Positions 21,754 through 32,448 of a stretch of 64,000 bases of DNA are shown one piece after another. A model generated the notes under the pieces. The model saw nothing but the letters and a program-made list of their open reading frames with translations, was not told the DNA's origin and made no database searches. Source of the DNA: Vanessa cardui. Taxonomy: Eukaryota > Arthropoda > Insecta > Lepidoptera > Nymphalidae. Location: NCBI RefSeq assembly GCF_905220365.1, contig NC_061131.1:930001-994000 (forward strand), written 5' to 3'. A program made the position numbers and the translations under genes. Each line of letters starts with the position of its first letter. Position 1 is the stretch's first letter.

Positions 21754-21935
21754 AAGTCCACACGGCTTTGCTCGCCTTTTAGGGTGTAGTTTTTCCTGTG
21801 TTAAGCAAATAAAGTAGCCTTTCTTGGAGTTCAAGTTTTCTTCATACCAAATTTTATCAAATTCGATTCAGCGAATTGGTTGTGTAAGAGCGACAGACAG
21901 ACAGAGTTACTTTCAAATTTATAACATTACTACAA
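21754..21935 (+). repeat. ACTAG-type repeat, family B
   Basis: The GGCTTTGCTCGCCTTTTAGGG start (the ACTAG itself is lost), the CTTTCTTGGAGTTCAAG and CATACCAAATTTTATCAAA blocks, GAGCGACAGACAGACAGAGT and the TTATAACATTACTA end are present. The inverted arm of composite X copy 2 follows directly. Confidence 0.75.
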
Positions 21936-21940
21936 ATTAT

Positions 21941-22164
21941 ATAAATAAAATTTTAACAAAAAGAAAAACCGACTTCAAACAAAACACTATTTTAAAACAC
22001 ATGAATATGCACGAAAAAGTAATAAAAATAATTGCGTATTCAACATATTTTTTAGAGTCTTCCTAAGTTAAATGAAATGAAAAATATTAGACTACTTAAA
22101 AGTCGATTAACGATTATATCATGTAGTTATAGTTATTGGTATATTTGGAGCCGGTGTCAGCCAC
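21941..22164 (-). repeat. Inverted copy of the first 224 bp of composite X (left arm)
   Basis: Reverse complement of 22312-22535 with about four mismatches. It shares variants with that copy (e.g. GATATAATCGTTAATCG, TTAACTTAGGAAGACTC) that copy 1 lacks, so the two arms derive from one source locally and not from independent insertions. Confidence 0.92.
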
Positions 22165-22311
22165 GGTGCCCTTGCCCCATCAATCAAAAGAAAGAAACGA
22201 TACGAGCCCCTTGATTGATCCAGTATATTATTGTGTAAAAGGTAATTTGTAAAAAACATATTTGTTAAAGTATTCTCGTATTGTTTTTGATAGATATACA
22301 GTAGGGTTTTA
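22165..22311. other. Spacer between inverted arms
   Basis: 147 bp between the two arms. It contains CATCAATCAA and TTGATTGATC, which can form a smaller internal stem. Not seen elsewhere in the window. Confidence 0.6.
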
Positions 22312-23576
22312 TTGGCTGACACCGACTCCAAATATAACAATAATTATAACTACATGATATAATCGTTAATCGACTTTTAAGTAGTCTAATATTTTTCATT
22401 TCATTTAACTTAGGAAGACTCTAAAAAATATGTTGAATACGCAATTATTTTTATTACTTTTTCGTGCATATTCATGTGTTTTAAAATAGTGTTTTGTTTG
22501 AAGTCGGTTTTTCTTTTTGTTAATATTTTATTTATTTTTTGATTTTAAGTGAAGCTGATGTTGACTAACTAATTTTTTTTAATATGGATAGATTAAGCGT
22601 TCCGTTTATATATTCCGATTTAATACGTCACGCGGCGTAAACTACAAGGATCCCTCGAAAGAGCTGTAATAGAACTCAGCAAAAAAACTTTGAAAAAGAC
22701 CAACTATATTTCGTACATCATATGACATCACATCACATACACAAAATTTGATTAAAGATAGTAAGAAATTCTGCCCCATATCGCACCCTAACTGCGAGCC
22801 GTATAGGAGTTCCATCACTACATAGTATAAAACAAAGTCGCTTTCTCTGTCCCTATATCTTTAAATCTACGGAACGGATTTTGATGCGGTTTTTTTTAAA
22901 AGATAGTGTGATTCAAGGGGAAGGTTTGTGTATATAATACATGCACAATATAGTAAAGAAACACTGATAATTTTAGAAGTTTACGATGTGATGTCGTATA
23001 TAAACAAATTCTGTAGTATATTTAGTATCAGTATTGCACCCGTGCGAAGCCGGGGTGGGTAGCTAGTTGATTATAATATTCGACTATGATAATTACATAA
23101 ACATAACCACATTACGGAAGGTGACTCAAATATCCAAATAACCTATAAATAAAAGATTCGACCGAGTATCGCTAACGTGCTCCTCAGAATTGTTCCGTTC
23201 CCTTCCGTTCCGTTACTTTGTCATGGATCCTGTGCTCAGAACCTTACCAAACTTTCACCAAATTATGCTTGAAGTATATATTTTATAATAAAAAAAGAAT
23301 TATCAAAATTGGTTAACGTGATTTTCAGTTATTCACCTATTTGTCGCGCATATACATAATGCAAATTTAAGACTTATGTCGTTTTCACATGGATACCATC
23401 GTCGGAAAAAAAAATAAAAAAAATGGGACCCCACGGGAAGCACTACCTTTCAAACAAAAAAAAAATATCAAAATCGGTCCACCCAGTAAAAAGTTATGAG
23501 GTAACAAACATAAAAAAAAAAAAAAAAAAAAAAAATACAGACGAATTGATAACCTCCTCCTTTTGGAAGTCGGTTG
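22312..23576 (+). mobile_element. Composite repeat X, copy 2 (right arm of the large inverted repeat at its left end)
   Basis: Colinear with 17961-19287 and nearly identical over most of its length. It lacks the 70 bp corresponding to 18257-18331, and its A tract at 23513-23535 is longer. It ends at the same GGAAGTCGGTTG but is not flanked by the 92-bp repeat. Its left 224 bp are also present in inverse orientation at 21941-22164. Confidence 0.85.
22820..23067 (+). repeat. ACTAG-type family C module inside composite X copy 2
   Basis: Starts ACATAGTATAAAACAAAGTC and ends CCGGGGTGGGTAGCTAGT, in the same place as in copy 1. Confidence 0.85.
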
Positions 23577-23589
23577 AAAATATACGATA

Positions 23590-23891
23590 TGTCGGCGCGG
23601 AGCCACGAATTTAAGAAAAACACGTGTCCAGAAATGATTATTTTAATAATTTGAAACTGTTTCATTGTTAAATGAATAATTTTTAAGTGAATTTTGAAAT
23701 GTTAAATTACTCTGAAATATTTTAATGTTTGTAAACAACTGTTATCTTGAGTGAATAAGTCTACCCACCTATTTTTGTTATAAAAGATCAAGCGCCCGCC
23801 GGTATCGACAGACTTGGTCGAGCCGTCGGAGCGATCGGACTGTCTCATATTGGAATAAATCAGAGATGATTATTTTCTGACTTTTATTTCA
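23590..23891 (+). mobile_element. Candidate solo LTR
   Basis: Begins TGTCGGCGCGGAGCC and may end ..TTTATTTCA, giving TG..CA ends. Inside are a TATAAAAGATC box near 23780, a GC-rich stretch after it (GCGCCCGCCGGTATCGACAG), and AATAAATCAGAGATG near 23855, the usual U3-TATA-R-polyA order of an insect LTR. No second LTR, no pol genes and no clear target duplication are visible, so the call is tentative. A host promoter is the alternative. Confidence 0.4.
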
Positions 23892-23931
23892 TACCACCGA
23901 AGATGGTTAAAGATCGAAACTCTGACACTCG

Positions 23932-23954
23932 TGACGTCAGCTATTCTGACGTCA
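23932..23954. promoter_or_regulatory. Pair of perfect TGACGTCA (CRE-type) sites
   Basis: TGACGTCA at 23932-23939 and 23947-23954, 15 bp start to start. This 8-mer is the consensus for CREB/ATF-type bZIP proteins. The sites lie just past the candidate LTR. Function is not shown. Confidence 0.45.
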
Positions 23955-23959
23955 TGTTT

Positions 23960-24485
23960 TTTAAAAACGGGCTCGGACATGCTGCTCCGTTAGATATGAT
24001 AACGACATGGACACACTATATAAAACAAAAAAATCTAATTCTGTGTTTCTTTGAAAATATATGATGTTTCCGTGTGATGCAATAATATGGCGTCGAGATC
24101 TGCCATCGCACACATTTTACTGGGCAAGTAATATTTGGCATTACGTTTCCACCGATAGGTTATCTATTACCCACGTAATTCTCAAAATATTTAATTAAAT
24201 CAGTCCCAAAAATTGTCCTAGCTGCTACAGTTACTTAGTAAAAAATACGGTAAAAAAAATTGATCTTTTTTTGGGTTTTTATTTTCACTCACAGGACGCC
24301 GTTCTACATCTAGAATGTCTTCGGTTGCATCAGATTGTAGATCTATCTATTATGATGAAAATGTGTGCGCCTAATACGAGAATGGCAAATATAAGCAAAA
24401 TCTGTTAATATAAATATACAGACTTCGAAATGAGAAACTTGGTATAAATTTATAATCTTGGAGCTAGATACTCTCTTCGGGATGT
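23960..24485. other. No recognised feature
   Basis: Mixed composition without assignable repeats. If the LTR call is right, this could be its former flank or internal leader, but no primer-binding site was identified. Confidence 0.4.
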
Positions 24486-24489
24486 TTTT

Positions 24490-25043
24490 AACAAAGTGGG
24501 AATACTCACTGTTGCGTCGCAATATATTTACAACAATATTATGTATATTCACAGTAACATTGATCACTTTGATAAAATCAGTGATAATCATTGTATGTGC
24601 ACTAGGAGTAAGGATAAGCTTATAACGCCAAGTTTCCGACTCCGCAAAGTCAATAAATCCTTCTTGGGGCAAGGTATCCGTTTCCATAATAAAATTCCGC
24701 AGACATTTTTAACTTTGCCGTTTAGTAAATATAAATAGTTTGTAAAAAATACATTGGTAGAAAAAGCATATTATTCGATACAAGATTTTATAGATGATAA
24801 AAAAGCGTGGAGTTAATACCTGTTGACTTCCAAGCAGTCCAATTTAAATACTTGTATTTAATTAACATGACTTTGTATTTTTTAAATGTTAAAAAAGAGT
24901 AAATACTGAGTTTCTTACCGGTTCTTCTCGGTAGAATCTATTTTCCGAACCGGTGGTAGCTTCACTTAATTGTAAAATGACGATTCAAAAGTGCTTGTAA
25001 AAGCCTACTTGAATAATGTTTATTTTGATTTGATTTGATTTGA
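24490..25043 (+). pseudogene. LINE family L, RT C-terminus plus complete 3' end
   Basis: The frame at 24496-24738 encodes the last part of a LINE reverse transcriptase: an SNIDHFDKISDN-like segment, then RSKDKLITPSFRLRKVNKSF, then LGQGIRFHNKIPQ, ending shortly after AACTTTGCCGTTTAG. The 3' region follows: GTTGACTTCCAAGCAG, CGGTTCTTCTCGGTAGAATC, CCGAACCGGTGGTAGC, AAAGCCTACTTGAATAATG and a TTTGATTTGATTTGATTTG tail at 25019-25043. It is 5'-truncated. This is the best preserved member of the family in the window. Confidence 0.88.
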
Positions 25044-25354
25044 AAACTTTAAAACCAACCTTGGATTATGCACATACACGCTAATCTTCATCGCAAGATA
25101 CGATTAAATATAACACTGAAATACACAGTATGTAAAATGTAGATTTATTCTATAAATTGTAACTGTTAGATTGGACTACGTAGTCGTATACCAAGAATTT
25201 ATACAATATGAAAATGTGATGTGTCGTGTGCCCTTAATAGACGATACCGAAAATATCACACCTGAAACACATGGCGACATCGTAAACTGACGTCCGAGAG
25301 GAACAAATTATATTTAAGTTACTCCCGAAGTAACAATATATACTATACAGATAA

Positions 25355-25700
25355 TAGACAATTTTAACTTTGCCGTTTCATAAAATTAAATCACTTGTAA
25401 AAAATACACTGGTAAATAAGGCATATAATCCAATACAAGATTATACAGACGTTAAATAGCGTGAAATTAATACTTGTTGACTTCCAGGATGAATATATGT
25501 ATTACATGCATATATAATTCTAATTAACTAACATGACTGTATTTTTAATAAATGTTGATAAAGAGTAACTACTGAGTTACTTGCCCCTCTTCTCGGTAGA
25601 ATCTAAGGAAAGGTACCATCGGTATGGATTCGATGGTACCTTCACTTAATATAATGTCAAAAGAGCTTGTAAAGCCTACTTAAATTAAGTTTTTTTTTTT
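25355..25700 (+). repeat. LINE family L, 3' end, diverged
   Basis: AACTTTGCCGTTTCATAAAA, GTTGACTTCCAGGATGAA, CTTCTCGGTAGAATC and AAAGCCTACTTAAATTAAG blocks in the family order. The CCGAACCGG region is replaced by a repeated ATGGTACC-type sequence (25611-25643). Confidence 0.8.
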
Positions 25701-25704
25701 ATAT

Positions 25705-25866
25705 ATACTAGTTGTAGTCCGCTCTTTCACTTGCATTTAAGGAACTGATGCTATCTTGGTGTTCAAGTTTGCTTCATACCCAATTTCATCAAAGCGATCT
25801 TATCTAATCTGAAATGGTTTATCAGAAAAAGTGTAACAAACAGTTGTAATAATATTCGTATAGCTA
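25705..25866 (+). repeat. ACTAG-type repeat, family B, diverged
   Basis: ACTAGTTGTAGTCCGCTCTT start, TTGGTGTTCAAGTTTGCTTC and CAATTTCATCAAA blocks; it lacks a clean GACAGACAGA run and ends near AATAATATTCGTATAG. Confidence 0.65.
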
Positions 25867-25869
25867 ATT

Positions 25870-26750
25870 ATCTATTTTAAATGATGAAGTAGCCAAATGT
25901 CAAGTAAATATTTCCTATCTCTGTATTTGCGATACGATTCCGCATAACATTCCAAACCTCCAAATATTTCTAGTCAAAATAAGAGGACTTAGCCCAGCTA
26001 AGAGCTAAGCAGCCCCCCACACTTATTTGTAGACAATATTGGCATCAAATTTAACTTTGAAATTTTATTCTCATCCAAAGTGATTTCACAATTAAAAAGT
26101 TTCTCGAATGAAATCTGTATACTTCAAATAATATGTTTTAAACGTTTTCCAATACATTTAACACCCGACTAAGAATTCTAAGAAACATCTATTGTATAGA
26201 AAGCATTCAGAACACGTGACGCCTTTGTTATTTTCAAATTTAACGACATCCAAAATCCTGCCTTTTGATTTAGTCTTTGGATTACAATCACGCCCACTTT
26301 TTATGAAATATTGATATTCTATTCGAGATTCAAACTTATACTTGGAATTTTTGACAATGTTGCCAGATTTAATATATTTAATTCTTATTGATGTTATGTG
26401 AGACATGATTAATGGTCAGTAGCATATTGTGGTATAACACAAGTGTGGCTTTTGAGCAGGATTAAAGATAAACCAACCTTAATTAAACATACGCCACTTG
26501 TTTTTATAAATAGTTCAGCTATATTGGGCACTACTGAATGTTAATGATAATATTCATTAACAATTCAACATCACATTAAACTATTTAAAGTTGATACACT
26601 TTAATTATACATCTCAAGTTCCAATAATAATTTAGTCAGCGATCAAAACAAATCCATTAGGAATATCATAGATTATTTAAGCACTAACCAATTATATCGC
26701 GTAAATTCGATATCATGTATTGTTTATTTGGCTTTTGTTCTCGTGTAGTT
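25870..26750. other. No recognised feature
   Basis: AT-rich. The minus-strand ORF at 26158-26406 has no coding signature or recognised domain. Confidence 0.45.
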
Positions 26751-26754
26751 AGTA

Positions 26755-26890
26755 TAGACTATAGTTACACTGGTAAACTCAGCCTTCAAACCGAAGTAAT
26801 AATAATACTTAGTGGTATGGCAGTTTGGTGGTATAATATAATATAATATTATGATAGGGTTTGTAGAAAGCCACTACTACTAATTACAGT
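26755..26890 (-). repeat. Repeat family P, old partial copy
   Basis: Minus-strand match: TAGTTACACTGG, CAAACCGAAGTAATAATAATAC, and GGGTTTGTAGAAAGCC..CTACTA correspond to the reversed family at 5879-6040, with strong divergence. Confidence 0.6.
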
Positions 26891-26894
26891 ACTC

Positions 26895-28250
26895 CTTTGT
26901 CGTTCTTATACACGTAAGACATACCTGGATCAAAGGCGGACTAGTTCACTATGCCAAAAAATATATGAAGTTAAAAATAAAATATAAATTGATTATACAA
27001 TGTGTCATGTTGAAGCGACAAATATTATAATTGCCGTAAAAATAGAATACCTTACAGGTGACTTCCAAATTCGACCTACTTTTTCATTTATTTTGTATAA
27101 GTACGAGAAATTTCTGGAATTGTTTCATTATTTTCTATTTTTATTTCATATTGTGTACAAATCAACATCTATAACCACTTTGCTGAGAAAACATCTTGCA
27201 AAGTATCGTTACTTTGGCTTGTATCCAAACATTTGGGTAAACCTGGATAGCTTGCTCTCATCTGGCATTTTATTTGTAAGAAAACAACCATTTTCCTTGT
27301 ATTTAATGGGATAATCTTTCCTATGAATTCAGGCTAGATATACGCAGAAGTTTTTTATGTATCGTTTTAGAGTTATATTTAATCGTTCGTCTGTATTGAT
27401 TGTTAAGAACCATTTCTAAAATCACTTTGATCGACTATGGCGAACTTGAGGTAGAAAATATTTACGTAACTCTTGCAAGTTCCGTTCCTCGTCTCCCTTA
27501 AATTGCATTTTTCATTCACTTTCAAATAAAGCCTAATTTCTATAAATAAAAATCATTTTTTTATTTACTTAATGAATGCGGTATAACTAAGTTTGTATTA
27601 ACATTTCTTTTTTTCATTTAAATAATTTGTATCTAACTACCAATGGAACCTTAGCTGATATCCTAACATGTAATAAAATAAAATGAATATTTTTTGCGGA
27701 CGTTTATCCTCCAGTTTTTACGTAATTCTTCCACGTGTGGGTTTAACCTTTCCGCATTAAAACAGCTTAGTAAAATTACCTTTAATTTAAAAGGGTTGAT
27801 CAAAAGTTGGACATTTACAGGGTCTAACTAGTATTTTATGCAAAATGACCCAAGTTAGTTTGAAGCACTTATTGTAATAATATCCAGGCATAATTGACCC
27901 CACATAGCGGCAGCTATAGGGTTGATGTGATATAACCGTTCAAGGTTGAGGAAACTTATATGGATGTTGAAAAATCAGACAAGTATCAAATGAAGCTACC
28001 CTTATCACGAAATGTACGTTTCTAACGGAAACGTTCAGTGTTCAGCTTGAATATCACGTAGCAAAACAAGTGTAATAAAACCAGTGGGCTTTAGAAAATA
28101 TATCTGTGATTTTCTTTTGTTTTTCATTTAAAATGATTGTCTTGAGATTGTTATTTCTGTATGTAGTTCGTATACTACTAACATTATTGCTTTATGAAGT
28201 ATTCGTGTTAATGTAGATAATTTTAATTGAAGCATTTGTTTGCCATCTTG
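26895..28250. other. No recognised feature
   Basis: AT-rich DNA. The 104-codon ORF at 27000-27314 is rich in F, Y and I codons as expected from base composition, and no family is recognised. Confidence 0.45.
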
Positions 28251-28257
28251 AATATTT

Positions 28258-28470
28258 AGTTGGCATAAATATCGGTGGAAGCTTTACTTAATACAGTTGT
28301 TAAATGACGATTCAAAAGTTAATTTTGTTTACGACTATAAAGATGTATGTATATAGTATGTACCTTGACTGTCACCCATATTAAACATTATTTTTAAGTG
28401 TTTAGTGATAAGTCGGTGGTGTAGCTTTTACAATAAATAAATATAACATATTTTATTTTGATTTTGACTA
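28258..28470 (+). repeat. LINE family L, decayed 3' tail pieces
   Basis: CGGTGGAAGCTTTACTTAAT and ATGACGATTCAAAAGT at 28272-28320, then a second piece GTCGGTGGTGTAGC..TTTTATTTTGATTTTGAC at 28412-28468, all in the same orientation. Confidence 0.55.
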
Positions 28471-28860
28471 ACAGAATGTCTATAGGTACTAACTTTAAAA
28501 AGTATTGCATACTAATCAAGTTCTGTACACTGCACTTGACCACACATTGTGCATTTATATAACCCAGCACACATCTCTTGTATAAAGAACGATAGCTTCT
28601 GCTACACTATTTCGTGCTTCAACTAAATAAGTTGATATAACATTTTAACCCTGTTCTATTGAGGCTAAATCTATGTATCATTTATTTTTCTGTGTCGTCT
28701 ACAATAAAGAATACAAACGAATAATTAAAGAACTTAATAAGCGCGAAGTTAGTATACCTGAATTTCATTCGAGATTAATAATAATTTTATCAATTTACTT
28801 AAAAGTGGGTATCCATGGAATTAAGTGTAGGTTTTTTTCTACGCAGCCTTCTGGATCAGA

Positions 28861-28930
28861 GTGAGTTTTAAGTTTAATTGTGTAATATGATGATATGCAA
28901 GAGGTCACTTGAATAAAGCTTATTATTAAC
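28861..28930 (+). repeat. LINE family L, short tail fragment
   Basis: TTTTAAGTTTAATTGTGTAAT followed by GGTCACTTGAATAAAGCTTATT corresponds to the last 60 bp of the family. Confidence 0.5.
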
Positions 28931-28969
28931 AACGTTGATTTCGAATAAGATATAACAGAGATATAACAT

Positions 28970-29205
28970 GACGACCTCCATGGTCGAGTGGTGTGTACAC
29001 CGGTTTTCATGGGTACGCCACTCTGAGGTCCCGGGTTCGATTCCCGGCCGAGTCGATGTAGATTACCATTAGTTTTCTATGTTGTCTTGGGTCTGGGTGT
29101 TTGTGGTACCGTCGTTACTTCTGATTTCCATTACACAAGTGCTTCAGCTACTTACATTGGGATCAGAGTAATGTATGTGATGTTATCTCATATTTATTTA
29201 TTCAT
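28970..29205 (+). repeat. Second tRNA-derived SINE family (S2), young copy
   Basis: Head with A box TGGTCGAGTGG and B box GGTTCGATTCC, a 3' body with GTTGTCTTGGGTCTGGGTGT and TGTGGTACCGTCGTTACTTC, ending GTGATGTTATCTCATATTTA. It differs from the copy at 29727-29967 by only a few substitutions. The tRNA-like head is not a tRNA gene: no proper acceptor stem is formed and a long body follows. Confidence 0.88.
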
Positions 29206-29209
29206 ATTT

Positions 29210-29722
29210 ATAGAGATGTCGATTGAATTGCAGGTGGCATAAATCGAGTCGCACCCAACTTAATATTAACTCTCAAAGAGACTTCATGCTTGAGAAATAT
29301 ACAGAAATATCAATATACATAATGCCATGGAAATATCTTACATTTTACTTTGAAGACGCTCAAAAGAGCGCTGTCATTTTGCCTGTTCGTTAGATCGCTA
29401 TTTCTTGTAACAATTGTCATATTTTTGGTACAAGCATTGTTTGAAAAGCCAATCATTACCTTTTTTAGCTTGAATAGGCATTCAGATTTTGATTTTTAAA
29501 GATTGGCACGTGGATTTTATTCTCTAAGTAACATATATAAGCATTTGCGGACACGTTTAGGCAAATATAGAAGTAAAAGATAACTGAGTTTGATATTATC
29601 GATATACTTGTAAGGACACCACTAACAAAAACTAGGAACGTCATTTTCAAAGCAATTCTTCATTAATTACTGAATTAAATAGAAATTCTTATAGTAAACA
29701 GTTTTTGCTTCGTTTAGTCATA
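29210..29722. other. No recognised feature
   Basis: About 510 bp of AT-rich sequence between the two S2 copies; it is not duplicated. Confidence 0.45.
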
Positions 29723-29726
29723 ATTG

Positions 29727-29967
29727 ACGACCTCCATGGTCGAGTGGTGTGTACACCGGTTTTCATGGGTACGCCACTCTGAGGTCCCGGGTTCGATTCC
29801 TGGCCGAGTCTATGTAGATTACCATTAGTTTTCTATGTTGTCTTGGGTCTGGGTGTTTGTGGTACCGTCGTTACTTCTGATTTCCATAACACAAGTGCTT
29901 CAGCTACTTACATTGGGATCAGAGTAATGTATGTGATGTTGTCTCATATTTATTTATTTTATTTATT
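29727..29967 (+). repeat. Second tRNA-derived SINE family (S2), young copy
   Basis: Same structure as 28970-29205, with an intact A box and B box and a TTTA-type tail (29950-29970). Family P sequence on the opposite strand begins directly after the tail. Confidence 0.88.
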
Positions 29968-29970
29968 TAT

Positions 29971-30190
29971 AATAGGACAGGCAAATAAGCCCTTAGGCTT
30001 CTTACACCGACAATACGCTGTTAATCTGGGATGGGCAATCCCATGATTGGAAATGTGATGTCCCTTGTGAATGTAGTTATACTTACTTATACACCATTTA
30101 AACCGCAACATATTAACATTTTTTGGCAGTTGAATATGATGAGTGGGTCATACTCAGAGAGACTTGTACAAAACCCATGTACCAAAAAAC
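29971..30190 (-). repeat. Repeat family P, partial
   Basis: Minus strand: TGTCCCTTGTGAATGTAGTTA, TTTAAACCGCAACATATTAAC, GATGAGTGGGTCATACTCAGAG and CTTGTACAAAACCCATGTACC correspond to the family at 5879-6170 read in reverse. Confidence 0.7.
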
Positions 30191-30765
30191 TGATTTTTGC
30201 TTGCTTTGTTAAATCAATTATACAAAATTCGAAAAGAAAACACACCGGCTTGCTTGGTTGTATTACGAGCAACGTCATTCCTGAGATGTATAAGGACCGT
30301 GCGAAGCCGGAACTGTAGTCAATTGTATGCGTTAATAACAACTAAAATTGTTGAACAGTATTTTATAAAAGTGAATAAATAAGAACAAACTTAATTATCA
30401 TCACTTAATTTAAAATTCAATCATTCACAAACACTCAGCGATCATCCTCTTCCTCTTCCTCAGGAGCTATTACTCAATCCGGATTTGAACTGATTTATTT
30501 TCTGTTTTCATTGTTATTCACGTCGCTGAATAAAATGGACACAAAAGATATAATCAACGCTCAAATAAATTAAAATACGATGTGATTAAGTCGGGAAATT
30601 GTATTATTTACAATCTTTAGAAGATTGCAAAACGATGACGTCATTCAAGAAACTCAAAAATAATCTCATGGAAAGTATTTACTCAGGTTATCAGGTTATC
30701 AACTTCATTTCTTAGTATGATCAATGTCCTAGATCGACGACTAGAGTTAGGACTCATATCTAGTT
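30190..30765. other. No recognised feature
   Basis: AT-rich with a single TGACGTCA site at 30636-30643. No repeat assigned. Confidence 0.45.
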
Positions 30766-30770
30766 AAGTA

Positions 30771-30822
30771 ACAGCCTGTAAATTTCCCACTGCTGGGATA
30801 GGCTTCTTCCATCCCCATCTAG
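30771..30822 (-). repeat. tRNA-derived SINE tail fragment
   Basis: AGTAACAGCCTGTAAATTTC then CCACTGCTGGGATAGGCTTC: the last 50 bp of the Metulj-like SINE on the minus strand. Confidence 0.65.
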
Positions 30823-31040
30823 AATAGATTTTCTGTAATTTGAAAATTGTTTTTTGAAAGCGCTTCACGTATAAACCACTGAATATTTTTACATGAAATT
30901 TGTACCATTATATTCAGTGTGTTTCAGAGAGGGTTACGGCTACGCATTATCAATACAATAATAATTCAAATTGTAACGGTCTGCTGTTATATGAATAAAA
31001 TTAAGACTTATTGTAATTAAATATGATAATCTTGATAGTT

Positions 31041-31269
31041 GAAAATAAATATTGGACATCATCAAGTACATTACTGTGATTCCAATGTGAGTAGCTAAAG
31101 CACTTTTGTTATAGAAAATCAAAAGTAACGACGGTACTACAAATACCCAGATCAAAGACAAATTAGAAAACTAATAAATTTTTTGTACCTCGGCTCAGCC
31201 GAGAATCGAACCCGGGACGTCGGCGTGGCGAACCCATGAAAACCGTTGTACACTATACTCGACCAAGGC
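31041..31269 (-). repeat. Second tRNA-derived SINE family (S2), minus strand
   Basis: Near full-length: tail AAATAAATATTGGACATCATC at 31044, the AAAGTAACGACGGTACTACAA block, and the head with GAATCGAACCCGGGACGTCG (B box complement). Moderately diverged. Confidence 0.85.
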
Positions 31270-31333
31270 TTAGATGTGTGTACGAGTTTGAACCTTTTTC
31301 GAAAATTCCTTGCGTGGTACGAGTTTGCACCTG

Positions 31334-31358
31334 TACACACACACACACATACACACAT
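31334..31358. repeat. (AC)n microsatellite
   Basis: TACACACACACACACATACACACA, a short interrupted dinucleotide repeat. Confidence 0.8.
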
Positions 31359-31359
31359 T

Positions 31360-32440
31360 TATACAAATAGGTACGTTGCTTTTAACACATATGACTCTAC
31401 ACTACATATGACAAGCACAAGAATAATTATAACCGCAAACGTTTATGCAAAAACTCACACATACATACATGTTCAGACTTTAATATGCTATTCATATTAA
31501 TCCCATTCTATATTATTACATACGCTAACACCCAACAGAGGGTCTGCTAAAAACAGAATATAATAGGCTATTTGATAATGCGAAAAATAGTGCCAATTAT
31601 TGTAATCAGTATATATTATAAGTTTGAAATGGTTATTTATTAACGAAAGTTGAAAATACTACGCAATTTATTCAAAACTCCATAAATAAAAAAGGATTTT
31701 TTAAACGTTTGTTTGTCACGTGACACAAAACGCTCCTGCTTGTCTGAGCTTATGCTGAAATCACTTGCTTGCAAGTGACGTCACCGATCTCATTACACCG
31801 CCATATTGTCCAAGTAGCGTTTTTTCGCGGTATTTAAGTATGGAATTTTTAATTTGATATTTTTCGGCAAATATGTACTAGAAATAAAAAAAATCAACTT
31901 TTACTGGGTGCCTTAACCTCTCCTCAATAATCTAAAAAAGGATTTTAAAAACTAGTCAAAAACCATACTAGTAACAAATCCTTATTCATAAGATATATCC
32001 TTAATATTAAGCTTTCTGTAGTCAGAGCCCTATTCGTATCTTCTTAGATTTGAATTTTCAATAACACACATTTTGGATAACCTCTAAACATTTTTTTTAT
32101 CACTGATAATTTTTTATCATGTCTGAATCGTTCGCTCAACATATGATACGTATTGGAGTTCGAGACTCCTTTGGGATATATTTAGCAATACAAGAATACT
32201 TACAATTGCATCACAATATATTGACAGGAAAATCAATGTTGTTTGTATCAATAACATTGATTATTTTCAGAATCAATTGTAATAAATCTTTTGTTATATA
32301 TCTAAGGTATATTTCTGAACTCGTTCATACATATAGTAGACGATAAAAAAGGCATGGAGTCGCTATTTGTTTATTTTAGGTTGTATGAAAATTTAATTGT
32401 ATTTTGTTGATATAACTTTGAAACTGAAATGGAAATAAGT
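31360..32440. other. Mostly unassigned; cluster of short palindromes at 31714-31783
   Basis: TGTCACGTGACA at 31714-31725 is a perfect 12-bp palindrome with an E-box core. TCACTTGC, TT, GCAAGTGA at 31761-31778 is a small hairpin overlapping TGACGTCA at 31776-31783. These lie in a somewhat less AT-rich stretch (31700-31830). I could not assign the rest; the ORF at 32119-32346 is not supported. Confidence 0.4.
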
Positions 32441-32448
32441 AATTAACC

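Noticed and set aside
27000..27314. 104-codon plus-strand ORF
   Set aside because: Amino-acid content follows AT-rich base composition; no motif or context supports a gene.
28970..29055. tRNA gene-like head with A and B boxes
   Set aside because: It continues into a repeated 150-bp body found five times in the window, so it is a SINE head. The flanking bases do not form a proper acceptor stem.
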